DNA of 64,000 bases, taken from NCBI RefSeq assembly GCF_014207535.1, contig NZ_JACHGK010000003.1:286302-350301 (forward strand). The letters are read 5' to 3'. A model generated the notes under the pieces. The model did not search any database. It saw nothing but the letters and a program-made list of their open reading frames with translations, and was not told where the DNA came from. The translations under genes were made by a program, and so were the position numbers. Each line of letters begins with the position of its first letter. The stretch's first letter is position 1. This DNA is from Bacillus benzoevorans (GTDB taxonomy: Bacteria > Bacillota > Bacilli > Bacillales > Cytobacillaceae). Positions 17,832 through 26,226 of the stretch are shown here, in pieces.

Positions 17832-18446
17832 CTAGTCCCCCCCATCTATATGAACTTCAATCGTATTTTCATCCATATTCCATTGCTTTGACAGCAAAGA
17901 AACGATTTTCTCTTTTTGTGATGTTTCCTTTTCTTTTAAAAGGGGCTCATTCGCGTTAATTTCTATCGTTTTTACTGCTTCTACTGCTTTTCTCTCTTCC
18001 GTCTGTTCAGTTAATTGGATAACCACCTTTTGTAAATTTCCTGGAAAGGGACGCTCATCATTCTCATCCATTAAGAATTTCAGATCCGTAATCACGAAAC
18101 CGTATCGGCTCATCAACTCCTTTTCTGCCTTCTCTTTTAATTGGACAGTCATTTGTTTAAAAATATATGCGTCCTGAGAGGCTTGTATTTCATTTTTCTG
18201 TAAATCCATTAAATTTTTTATCGCATTCTCTTGTCCCTCTCCGATGGCCGGAACGGATAATAAAGCTTCATCCAGATCATACGTAAACAGTTTGAATACA
18301 GGAGTCAGAATAATCGAGATAAGCAGCAAACCGACTACCATTTTCGTGTATTTTTGGAACTTAGAGTTTGGGAGGATCATATCGAGCACCGTAGCAAAGA
18401 GGACAAAAAGAATGATATTTGTCACCCATTCTTTAATCAGTTCCAT
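17832..18446 (-). CDS. spoIIIAF: Stage III sporulation protein SpoIIIAF
   Basis: SpoIIIAF (204 residues) has two N-terminal membrane helices (about 8-25 and 33-52) and a soluble ring-forming domain toward the forespore. The PNSKFQKYTKMVVGLLLI segment is typical. It lies 14 bases after spoIIIAE. Confidence 0.93.
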   Translation of the reverse strand: MELIKEWVTNIILFVLFATVLDMILPNSKFQKYTKMVVGLLLISIILTPVFKLFTYDLDEALLSVPAIGEGQENAIKNLMDLQKNEIQASQDAYIFKQMTVQLKEKAEKELMSRYGFVITDLKFLMDENDERPFPGNLQKVVIQLTEQTEERKAVEAVKTIEINANEPLLKEKETSQKEKIVSLLSKQWNMDENTIEVHIDGGD

Positions 18447-18460
18447 AGGACTTGTCCCCC

Positions 18461-19660
18461 CTAACGCACCATTATGGTTAAGTTCCCTGCAGCAATGATG
18501 ACCGTAATACTAAGGAAAAACATGAGCGAAACAATCGCCAGTGCCGAAAAAACGTAGAGAATGCTTTTCCCGATAATATCAAGGCATTTAATAATCGGTC
18601 CGCCCCCTAGCGGCTGCAGAATCGCTGCTGTAAATTGATAGATGAGAGAAATAATCAGCAGCTTCACAGCTGGAAAGGCGACGATCAAGAGCAGAATGGC
18701 GACTCCGATAATGCCGACTGAATTTTTCAGCAGAAGTGATGCACTCAACACCGTATCGGTTGCATCGGTAAACATCCGCCCAATAACGGGAATAAAGTTC
18801 CCGGTAATAAATTTCGCCGTCTTAATGGCAATCCCGTCTGACACAGCTGCCGACGCCCCTTGTACGGAAATCACTCCGAGAAAAATTGTAAAAAACATAC
18901 CAAGCAGGGCAATGCTGCCATTTCGGAGTAAATTGGCCAGTTGGGTCACTTTATACTGCTCACTAAGAACGCTGACAATGCTTAAAATCGCCGAGAGAAA
19001 AAGAAGCGGAAGCACGATATATTGAATGAAATGACCGCTGATATTGATCAAAAATAAGATAACCGGATGGAAAAAGGCCGCCGATATCAGACCGCCGGAT
19101 GCCGCAATCAATGCGAGCAAGAGCGGAATTAAGGCCATGATAAAGCTTGTCATCGTGCTGATTGCATCCATCGCATAGGAAATCGCCACATGAAAGCTGT
19201 TTAAGGCAATGATAATGAGTACCATGAAGACAACAGCATAGGCCGATTTACTGATCGTGCCGCTTTCAAAAGCATTTTGCAGCGATTGCAAAAACATGCT
19301 GAGAACGGTTAACATGATAAGAGAGCCTAAAAGCTTGCCATTCGCAATCAGTTCTTGGAAGGCAAATTTGACAATTCCCATCAGCCATTCCTTAATCGAG
19401 AGCTCTTTTTCCCCGCTGATAAAGTCATAGAGACTGCCTTTTTGACTTTCCGGCAGTAATCCTCCATATTCATCAATAATGTTCTCCCAGAAGCCTTTTA
19501 GCTCATCGAGATTCAGGCTTTGCATCTGTGTGTCCACCATTTCTTGGAGCACCGATGTATCTGTCGTTTTCACGTTGTCTGTTTCTGCGGCAGCCCCCGG
19601 TACAAAGAGCAGGAATCCTGTAATTATGAATAAAACTAAGAACGACAGCCGCTGCTTCAA
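18461..19660 (-). CDS. spoIIIAE: Stage III sporulation protein SpoIIIAE
   Basis: SpoIIIAE is the polytopic export-channel component of the complex. The 399 residues start with a cleavable-looking signal peptide (to about residue 25, ending GAAA), then an extracytoplasmic segment of about 70 residues, and then about seven or eight membrane helices. The length is normal. Confidence 0.95.
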   Translation of the reverse strand: MKQRLSFLVLFIITGFLLFVPGAAAETDNVKTTDTSVLQEMVDTQMQSLNLDELKGFWENIIDEYGGLLPESQKGSLYDFISGEKELSIKEWLMGIVKFAFQELIANGKLLGSLIMLTVLSMFLQSLQNAFESGTISKSAYAVVFMVLIIIALNSFHVAISYAMDAISTMTSFIMALIPLLLALIAASGGLISAAFFHPVILFLINISGHFIQYIVLPLLFLSAILSIVSVLSEQYKVTQLANLLRNGSIALLGMFFTIFLGVISVQGASAAVSDGIAIKTAKFITGNFIPVIGRMFTDATDTVLSASLLLKNSVGIIGVAILLLIVAFPAVKLLIISLIYQFTAAILQPLGGGPIIKCLDIIGKSILYVFSALAIVSLMFFLSITVIIAAGNLTIMVR

Positions 19661-19672
19661 TTTCCTTTCACC

Positions 19673-20062
19673 TCAACTCGGGATTAGCCTGATGATTGTT
19701 TCAATTAATACCGTTAAAATCGGGATAGCCATCGCCAGGATTAATATTTTTCCGCCCATTTCAATTTTGGAAGCAATCGACCCTTGGCCAGCATCCTTTG
19801 AAATTTGTGCGGCAAATTCAGCGATATAGGCAATCCCAATAATCTTTAAGATGGTCTCCACATAAATTAAATTAACTTTTGCATTAATCGCCATTTTTTC
19901 AATCATCGAGATAATCGCGTAAATTTGATCGACTAAAAACAGAAAGATAGCACAACCAGTGAATACGATTAATAAAAAAGCAAAATTCGGTTTTTGTTCT
20001 TTTAAAATTAAAGCAAGGAAAGTGGCAATTAAGGCGATTCCAATAATTTGAAAGATCTCAAT
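19673..20062 (-). CDS. spoIIIAD: Stage III sporulation protein SpoIIIAD, apparent AUU start
   Basis: SpoIIIAD is a small membrane component of the channel. The conserved full-length protein (129 residues here; about 133 in B. subtilis) reads in frame from 20062 with IEIFQIIGIALIATFLALIL, three or four membrane helices and DAGQGSIASKIE. Between the upstream in-frame stop (20069-20071) and Met at 19906 there is no ATG, GTG or TTG. The ATT at 20062 is nine bases after GGGG of a good ribosome site (GGGGTGAT), so I propose initiation at AUU. The ATG at 19906 would delete over 50 conserved residues. Confidence 0.85.
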   Translation of the reverse strand: MEIFQIIGIALIATFLALILKEQKPNFAFLLIVFTGCAIFLFLVDQIYAIISMIEKMAINAKVNLIYVETILKIIGIAYIAEFAAQISKDAGQGSIASKIEMGGKILILAMAIPILTVLIETIIRLIPS

Positions 20063-20076
20063 CGCAAATCACCCCG

Positions 20077-20283
20077 CTATCCTTGAAATAAAAAGACAGA
20101 TTTAATTTTTTGAAATAGATCATCTACAATCGTTGCAACCATAAATAAGATATAAATAAATCCAAACAGGGTCACCCATTGGGCATATTCCTTTTTACCG
20201 ACCTGGTCGAGAATCGTATGTAAAAACGCCACCACAATCCCTACGCCGGCAATTTTAAAAATAATATCAACTTCTAGCCCCAT
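20077..20283 (-). CDS. spoIIIAC: Stage III sporulation protein SpoIIIAC
   Basis: SpoIIIAC is a 68-residue protein with two membrane helices (about 5-25 and 33-54), similar to type III secretion SctS-like small membrane subunits. It has the family sequence IAGVGIVVAFLHTIL. It lies 14 bases after spoIIIAB. Confidence 0.95.
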   Translation of the reverse strand: MGLEVDIIFKIAGVGIVVAFLHTILDQVGKKEYAQWVTLFGFIYILFMVATIVDDLFQKIKSVFLFQG

Positions 20284-20297
20284 CTTCTAATCCTCCT

Positions 20298-20813
20298 CTA
20301 CAGCAATAAAATGATCAACAGCATCCCCGCTAAAAACCCCACACTTTTCACCATTTTCTCGTATCTTGCTTGAATATCCCGTGCTTCGTTTTCTTCTCTC
20401 TCCAGATGGGTAGAGGCTAGATGGATTTGCTTTTGCTGGGACAGGCGGTCATGCCGTCCAAGGGTTTCCCCGAATTGTTTCATGATTTCAAGTTCACTAT
20501 TTTTTAATGCAGTCAAGCCCCACACTTCATCGAGAACTTCCTCCCATGCCTCCTTGACCGTTGTCTCCGTTTCTACTAGTTTCTGTGCGAATCTTTCGAA
20601 AAATAAAGCCAATGGGTTCGTAATCTGTGCCGCGATTCTGCGTGATGCCTCATGGAGCGGCGTATGTCCGTACATGATTTCGACTTCTAAAGATTGGAGT
20701 GCTGATCGTAATGCACGCAGCTGGCGAGGTCTTTCACTAAGCTGGCGTGCCGTTTCAAAACCTGCCCACGTTGTCGCCATCATGATCAACACCGCACCTA
20801 TGATTTTCACCAT
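20298..20813 (-). CDS. spoIIIAB: Stage III sporulation protein SpoIIIAB
   Basis: SpoIIIAB (171 residues) has helices at both ends (about 2-18 and 152-170) flanking a cytoplasmic helical domain, resembling GspF-type platform proteins. LRALRSALQSLEVEIMYGHTPL is typical. Its ATG directly abuts the spoIIIAA stop. Confidence 0.95.
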   Translation of the reverse strand: MVKIIGAVLIMMATTWAGFETARQLSERPRQLRALRSALQSLEVEIMYGHTPLHEASRRIAAQITNPLALFFERFAQKLVETETTVKEAWEEVLDEVWGLTALKNSELEIMKQFGETLGRHDRLSQQKQIHLASTHLEREENEARDIQARYEKMVKSVGFLAGMLLIILLL

Positions 20814-21737
20814 TTATTTCACACTCGCTCTAGTTTTCAATTCCCTGCCGTGACCATCTTCGATTCTGGTTACCGTCCCGGGTCCATCCTGCCTGCTTAG
20901 GATGATAAAACGCTGAAAGATGCGTTCATCGAGGATCCTTCTTAACGAAGGCCGGTTTCGGACTTCCTTCAATGATTCCCCGTGTGTCGTCATCATCAGT
21001 TTAATGCCCGCATTAACGGCCTCTAAAATCGCTTCACTGTCTTCTTTTCTTCCGATTTCATCGACAATGAGCACCTCTGGACTCATCGAACGAATCATCA
21101 TCATCATACCTTCTGCTTTGGGGCAGGCATCCATGACGTCAATCCTCGGACCAAAGGACATTTGCGGAATGCCTGAAACACAGCCGGCGATTTCAGACCG
21201 TTCGTCGATAATCCCTACCTTTGCCGCAGGAAATCGCCCCTTCTTGTCGCCACTGGAAATGATACGGGCAATATCCCGCAGCAGCGTGGTTTTTCCAGTT
21301 TGCGGCGGTCCGATGATCATCGTATGGAACCATCGTTTGTCATAGAGGTCCGTGATAATCGAATCGGCGATGCCGATCTTCTCTCTTGCAATGCGAATAT
21401 TAAAGGAGGACACATCCCTTATCGCCTTTACCTTGCCGTCTTCAAGAATGACCTTCCCCGCAAGCCCGACACGGTGTCCCCCTTCAATCGTAATGTAACC
21501 CCGCTTCAATTCTTCTTCCAGGGCATAAATCGAAAAATGACCGATTTTATTTAGCAAATGAACCGCATCTTCTGACCCGACGATATACGGAAAATACTTC
21601 ACGGTCCCTTTGACGGAAATTTCAAGCGGCCGTGAAATCCGAACACGTATTTCTTCTATTTCGTTTATTTCGACAGGAGGGATTTGACTAATTTGATTAC
21701 TGATGTTTTTAGGCAAAAAAGATAAAACGGTCTGCAC
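20814..21737 (-). CDS. spoIIIAA: Stage III sporulation ATPase SpoIIIAA
   Basis: SpoIIIAA is the secretion-type ATPase needed for sigma-G activity and forespore integrity. Walker A is GPPQTGKTTLLRD (near residue 146) and Walker B is EVLIVDEIGR. I place the start at GTG 21737 (307 residues, the usual length), seven bases after GGGAGG. It is the first gene of the operon. Confidence 0.95.
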   Translation of the reverse strand: MQTVLSFLPKNISNQISQIPPVEINEIEEIRVRISRPLEISVKGTVKYFPYIVGSEDAVHLLNKIGHFSIYALEEELKRGYITIEGGHRVGLAGKVILEDGKVKAIRDVSSFNIRIAREKIGIADSIITDLYDKRWFHTMIIGPPQTGKTTLLRDIARIISSGDKKGRFPAAKVGIIDERSEIAGCVSGIPQMSFGPRIDVMDACPKAEGMMMMIRSMSPEVLIVDEIGRKEDSEAILEAVNAGIKLMMTTHGESLKEVRNRPSLRRILDERIFQRFIILSRQDGPGTVTRIEDGHGRELKTRASVK

Positions 21738-21773
21738 TATTATTCCTCCCTTTATTCTTGTAGCGCTCATTTA

Positions 21774-21802
21774 AATGTATGGCCTGCTTGACCACATTAT
21801 GA
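21774..21802 (-). promoter_or_regulatory. Sigma-E promoter of the spoIIIA operon
   Basis: On the minus strand TCATAAT (21796-21802) and CATACATT (21774-21781) are separated by exactly 14 bases, a close fit to the sigma-E consensus. They lie about 37 bases before the spoIIIAA GTG. Confidence 0.85.
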
Positions 21803-21888
21803 CCTTAATCTACCTGTATACAGTTATAAATGATGGCGGGCAGTGCAAAAAAAGGAAGGCAGTATATGTGAGGAAGATTTGAAGAAAT

Positions 21889-21918
21889 AAAAAAAGCAAC
21901 AGCCTGAGCCATTGCTTT
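21889..21918 (-). terminator. efp terminator
   Basis: AAAGCAA and TTGCTTT arms around a short GC inner stem are followed by seven T on the minus strand. No yqhV-like gene lies between here and spoIIIAA. Confidence 0.8.
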
Positions 21919-21930
21919 CATAATGATTGA

Positions 21931-22488
21931 TTATGCGCGGGAAACATAACTTCCGTCAGTTGTGTTAATAATTAGGCGATCACCTTGGTTTACAAAGAAA
22001 GGAACTTGAACTACCAGACCGGTTTCAACTGTGGCCGGTTTAGATCCGCCAGTAGCTGTGTCACCTTTAATTCCTGGTTCTGTTTCTGTTACTTCTAATT
22101 CAACTGTATTTGGCAGTTCAACGCCAAGTGTTTCACCGTGGTACAAAACGATTTGTACTTCCATGTTTTCCTTCAAGAACTTTAATTCATACTCAATGGA
22201 GCTTGCTGGAAGTTCAATTTGTTCATAGGATTCATTGTCCATGAATACGTGCTGGTCGCCGCTTGCATATAAGTATTGCATTCTGCGGTTGTCAATTTGT
22301 GCTTTCGCTACTTTTTCACCGGCACGGAAAGTTTTTTCCTGTACACCGCCAGTCCGTAAATTACGAAGTTTCGAACGTACAAAGGCGGCACCTTTACCTG
22401 GTTTAACATGCTGGAAATCCATTACGCGCCAGATTCCATTGTCCACCTCAATCGTTAAGCCTGTACGAAAATCATTAACAGAAATCAT
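21931..22488 (-). CDS. efp: Translation elongation factor P
   Basis: EF-P (185 residues) relieves ribosome stalling at proline runs. It has the N-terminal KOW-like domain (MISVNDFRTGLTIEV, KPGKGAAFVRSKLRNL with a Lys in the loop) and two OB domains ending in the signature GDRLIINTTDGSYVSRA. It follows yqhT by 21 bases, the usual coupling in Bacillus. Confidence 0.97.
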   Translation of the reverse strand: MISVNDFRTGLTIEVDNGIWRVMDFQHVKPGKGAAFVRSKLRNLRTGGVQEKTFRAGEKVAKAQIDNRRMQYLYASGDQHVFMDNESYEQIELPASSIEYELKFLKENMEVQIVLYHGETLGVELPNTVELEVTETEPGIKGDTATGGSKPATVETGLVVQVPFFVNQGDRLIINTTDGSYVSRA

Positions 22489-22509
22489 AAAAAAATCCTC
22501 CTAAACTTA

Positions 22510-23571
22510 TCACAATATAATGAGTTCTTTGGCAGAATGGGTCAACAGTTCATTGCCATCACTTGTGATTAAAACATCGTCTTCGATCCGGACACCGCCA
22601 AGTCCTGGTATATAGATACCAGGTTCGCAAGTTACGACCATACCCGGTTCAAGAATCGTATCCGATCGGAAAGAAACGGCTGGACCTTCATGGACTTCAA
22701 GACCAATTCCATGGCCTGCAGAATGACCATAATAGTCACCATACCCTTTTTCCGTAATATAATCCCTTGTTAAAGCATCTGCTTCTTTCCCGCTAAGCCC
22801 CGGTTTGTAGCCTGTCGCACCGCGAAGCTGAGCCTCAAGGACAATATAGTATATTTCCTTTAACTTTTCATCCGGCTCCCCTACAGCAATGGTTCGGGTG
22901 ATATCGGACACATAACCTTGATATAGGGCGCCAAAATCCATCGTTACGATATCGCCTTTTTCAATCAATTTAGCCGTTGCGACACCATGCGGGAGGGCAG
23001 AACGAACGCCCGAAGCGACAATCGTATCAAAAGATGATGCTGTTGCTCCAGCCTTTCGCATAAAGAACTCTAATTCATTCGAAACTTCAAGTTCGCTTAT
23101 TCCTGATTGAATGAATTGTAAAATATGGGTAAATGCAGCATCAGCAATTTCCGCTGCTTCCTTTAATATCTTAATCTCTGCAGCGGTCTTAATCAAGCGT
23201 AACTTTTCAATCACCCCGGATACTGGTACGAATTCTACTGAAACAGCACTCGTATATTCTTGATAAGTGGAATATGTCATATGGTCCGGCTCAAATCCAA
23301 GTCTTTTTATTCCTTGTTCCTGCGCAAGCCCCGCTATTTCATCAGGAATGGTCCTTTGCTGCTGAATGATTTCATACCCGGTACATTGCTTAGACGCTTG
23401 CTCCACATAGCGGAAATCAGTAATAAAATAAGCCTTGCTCCTCGTGATCAAAACAACACCGGCTGTACCGGTGAAGTTAGAAACATAACGTCTGTTATAA
23501 GGACTGGTGATTAACAATGCGTCCAGCCCCTGTACTTCTATCGCCGCGCGGAGTTTTTCGATTTTTTCCAA
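22510..23571 (-). CDS. yqhT: Xaa-Pro aminopeptidase YqhT
   Basis: YqhT is a cytoplasmic M24 metallopeptidase that removes N-terminal residues preceding proline. The metal ligands are visible in MDFGALYQGYVSDITRT, GHGIGLEVHEGP and CEPGIYIPG. A creatinase-like N-terminal domain precedes them. The start is TTG at 23571, eight bases after GGAG, giving 353 residues, the same as I recall for B. subtilis. Confidence 0.93.
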   Translation of the reverse strand: MEKIEKLRAAIEVQGLDALLITSPYNRRYVSNFTGTAGVVLITRSKAYFITDFRYVEQASKQCTGYEIIQQQRTIPDEIAGLAQEQGIKRLGFEPDHMTYSTYQEYTSAVSVEFVPVSGVIEKLRLIKTAAEIKILKEAAEIADAAFTHILQFIQSGISELEVSNELEFFMRKAGATASSFDTIVASGVRSALPHGVATAKLIEKGDIVTMDFGALYQGYVSDITRTIAVGEPDEKLKEIYYIVLEAQLRGATGYKPGLSGKEADALTRDYITEKGYGDYYGHSAGHGIGLEVHEGPAVSFRSDTILEPGMVVTCEPGIYIPGLGGVRIEDDVLITSDGNELLTHSAKELIIL

Positions 23572-23770
23572 ATGACCCTCTCCTTTAATCAATCCGCTGA
23601 TGCATGTTAATCATTGCCGGTCGGAATTTCGGCGGGTTAAGACTACTTCCAGCCGGAATCATCTATCGCTTTTCTTAAAAAAGAGCGGCAACCAGCATTT
23701 GCGGATTTTTTCCATTTCAATGCTTATTACTATGGAATATTTTAACACAACTCATGCCGCTACAGTTAAT

Positions 23771-24301
23771 TTAAGTGGAGGGTACTTCCTCACGGCCGCC
23801 GCGTTCCTCCTCCCGCTGTCCTGAATATTGCTCATAGCTGATTGTATAGCCAACAAATAGACCATATAAAGCATAGAAGCAAGCGGAAGTTATAATTGTA
23901 TTGAAATCAATCTGGTTAAATGGCTTGATTCCTGGAAAAAGCGGGTGCAGCACAAGAAAGACAAGTAAAAATAAACCAAGACCATAGGCAATGCCGACCC
24001 ACATGCTTTTGAATCTTCTCAGCAGGGCGTAATAAATGAGCGATGCCAGAATGGAGACTCCACCAAAGAATATAATGGAAATAACCGTTCCCAGCCATCC
24101 TTTTTTCCATCCCCCCAATGCCCACGGTTCTAAAATCACTCTAGGGGGAATATTGGTTAAATTAATGACATACGCCAAATAAGCAAGTCCACTGAATAGA
24201 ATCCCTCCGACCAAACCGGTTAATATGACCAACGTCATAAAGGACATGGGTTTTTCTTTTAATTCACTTTTTTCTCTTGTGTCTTTTTTTTCTTCTGCCA
24301 T
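23771..24301 (-). CDS. yqhR: YqhR membrane protein
   Basis: This is a 176-residue protein with a charged N terminus (about 20 residues), four predicted membrane helices and a Glu/Arg-rich tail. It matches the conserved YqhR family of unknown function. The ATG at 24301 follows GGAGGTG by six bases. yqhQ and aroQ, its neighbours in B. subtilis, are not present here. Confidence 0.85.
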   Translation of the reverse strand: MAEEKKDTREKSELKEKPMSFMTLVILTGLVGGILFSGLAYLAYVINLTNIPPRVILEPWALGGWKKGWLGTVISIIFFGGVSILASLIYYALLRRFKSMWVGIAYGLGLFLLVFLVLHPLFPGIKPFNQIDFNTIITSACFYALYGLFVGYTISYEQYSGQREEERGGREEVPST

Positions 24302-24676
24302 TTCTAACACCTCCATTACTAGTATGTCCTCCTTGGTTTATTCCTTGCATAGAATAACAGCACAATGAACAAATGATGGTTCATTTTCATATCATATAAG
24401 CAAATATAATTGAAAAACAAATAAGAAATTAAAGGTTTTTTTTATTTCAGCTAGAATATATATAATATAGGTAGATTAATAAAGATAATTCTGATAAAAT
24501 ATTCCATTAAAAATTTCACCAAACCTTTTCAATCATCTTTCTATTCTGATTTTTTTAAAAATACTCATATTAAAGGAAAAAACATGTTAAAATTAGTTAT
24601 ATAAATAAATATTTCAGATAAAACAAGTTTAAAAGCGACAGAAAATGCTCATCATGCTCATAGGGAGGTGGCTTTC
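24302..24676. promoter_or_regulatory. Divergent AT-rich promoter region between yqhR and yqhP
   Basis: No coding sequence is seen. A 7-bp inverted repeat AATGAAC/GTTCATT (24364-24385) lies near the yqhR side and could be an operator. A TATAAT box occurs near 24467 in the plus direction. Confidence 0.4.
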
Positions 24677-25072
24677 ATGAAAAATAGGATCTATACTTAC
24701 GTTGTTGCAGGATTAATTATCTTTGCGGTCGTTGGTGCATTTTCAAATTTAATAACGAATCCCCTTGCCGTTTTAAAAGGACTCGGGTTTATGATAGTGA
24801 CCGTTGCTGTCATTTTGCTGCTCGTGAAACTTTTTTACAAACCAAGTCCAGAAAGACGTGAGCAACGAGCATTCGTAAAAGCCGCAAAGAGAACAACAAA
24901 AAAAGGCAAAGTCAGTCGACCTGCAACGAAAATGAAATTAAAGCCTACGCAAAAGCAAAGTTCTATTACTTCCTTCAAAAAAATGAAAATCCGCAAAAAA
25001 ACCGATTCGAATCCAAACTTAACCGTTATTGAAGGAAGAAAAGGGAAAAAGAAAAACCGTGCCTCATTTTGA
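24677..25072 (+). CDS. yqhP: YqhP, SA1362-family membrane protein
   Basis: This 131-residue protein has two membrane helices (about 8-26 and 34-55) and a strongly basic, Lys/Arg-rich tail of about 70 residues. The start is ATG at 24677, nine bases after GGGAGG. The function is unknown. A weak terminator-like hairpin with seven T overlaps its stop codon (about 25050-25087). Confidence 0.85.
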   Translation: MKNRIYTYVVAGLIIFAVVGAFSNLITNPLAVLKGLGFMIVTVAVILLLVKLFYKPSPERREQRAFVKAAKRTTKKGKVSRPATKMKLKPTQKQSSITSFKKMKIRKKTDSNPNLTVIEGRKGKKKNRASF

Positions 25073-25104
25073 GACCCGGCTTTTTTTCTGTCTATTTTGG
25101 TGAT

Positions 25105-25989
25105 TTAATACGCCCAAGACGATAAAAATTTCCGGGCACATTCTCTCCCATAATTTTTCAGCTTCAATTTCTTCTCCTCAGATATCGAAAACTCGGTTGT
25201 TAATCCTTCCTGCAGCGGAATAAAAATAATATCCTTTTCATGTTTTCGGGATATATAACGCGAGTCATGTGCATCCTTCATCGTTTCAAACAACGCCCCA
25301 AATAATTGGAGCGCATTACTGATCTCATTTTTGGGATGATCCTGCTGCTGACTACTTAGCTTAATTCCTAAAACAGGTCTAACCTTATTCACGTTCTCCC
25401 GATCAAACAGCCACATCGGAAAATTGCTCAATACCCCGCCATCTACAATAATACTCGTTTCGTGCTGAGATTTCAGCCGGACAGGCTCGAAAAAAAATGG
25501 GAGACTGCAGCTCATTCGAATCGCTTTGGCGATGGGGAATGTGTTCGGCTCAATTCCATAAGAATTTAGGTCATCCGGCAGCACCAAAAGCCGGCCATTT
25601 GTTAGGTCGGAAGCAATTACCCTTAATGACTGCGGCGGTAGATCGGCAAAAGTAACCAACCCTTTTTGCGCCAACACGTTTGTGAGCCATTTCTCTAGTT
25701 CGTTTCCTTTATAGAGACCAAGCCTCCAGTATAAATAAAGCCATTTTGTAACAGCCAGCGGCAGTATTGATCTTCTTTCATCTAACAGCATCTCTAATTT
25801 AAGATCACTTAACAGTCGATCGATTTCATCACTTGTATATCCCGCAGCAATTAAACCGGCAATAATTGCTCCTGCACTTGCTCCTGCGACACGGACAAAT
25901 TGAAAGCCCCTTTTTTCGATCTCCTCATAGGCCCCAACGAGGGCAATCCCTTTGATGCCCCCTCCAGAAAAAACACCGTCAATATACAT
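25105..25989 (-). CDS. yqhO: Patatin-like phospholipase YqhO
   Basis: This is a patatin-family lipid acyl hydrolase of 294 residues. The oxyanion loop GGGIKG, the nucleophile elbow GASAG (Ser near residue 39) and the catalytic Asp in DGGVLSNFP form the complete Ser-Asp dyad. No signal peptide is seen. The ATG at 25989 follows AGGGGTGG. In B. subtilis mntR lies between this gene and lipM; here nrdJ does. Confidence 0.9.
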   Translation of the reverse strand: MYIDGVFSGGGIKGIALVGAYEEIEKRGFQFVRVAGASAGAIIAGLIAAGYTSDEIDRLLSDLKLEMLLDERRSILPLAVTKWLYLYWRLGLYKGNELEKWLTNVLAQKGLVTFADLPPQSLRVIASDLTNGRLLVLPDDLNSYGIEPNTFPIAKAIRMSCSLPFFFEPVRLKSQHETSIIVDGGVLSNFPMWLFDRENVNKVRPVLGIKLSSQQQDHPKNEISNALQLFGALFETMKDAHDSRYISRKHEKDIIFIPLQEGLTTEFSISEEKKLKLKNYGRECARKFLSSWAY

Positions 25990-26167
25990 AGCAGCCACCC
26001 CTAATGAAGTGTTCTATACTACATATTTAATCGGGCGGGGCATAAAATAGTACATTGGACAATGAAAAAAGATGGGGGACTGGGGATATTTTGATTGTTT
26101 AGTCGCTCGGTTCTGGATGATTGACGCGGTACCCTTTATGAAAGACATTTTTCTCTATTCTAGACCT

Positions 26168-26199
26168 AAAAAGGGAATCAGCATTCCCGCCGATTCCCT
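26168..26199 (-). terminator. nrdJ terminator
   Basis: GGGAATC and GATTCCC arms with GC inner pairs are followed by TTTTT on the minus strand, 28 bases after the nrdJ stop. Confidence 0.85.
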
Positions 26200-26226
26200 T
26201 AGACCGTTCATATTCTTAAATATAGA

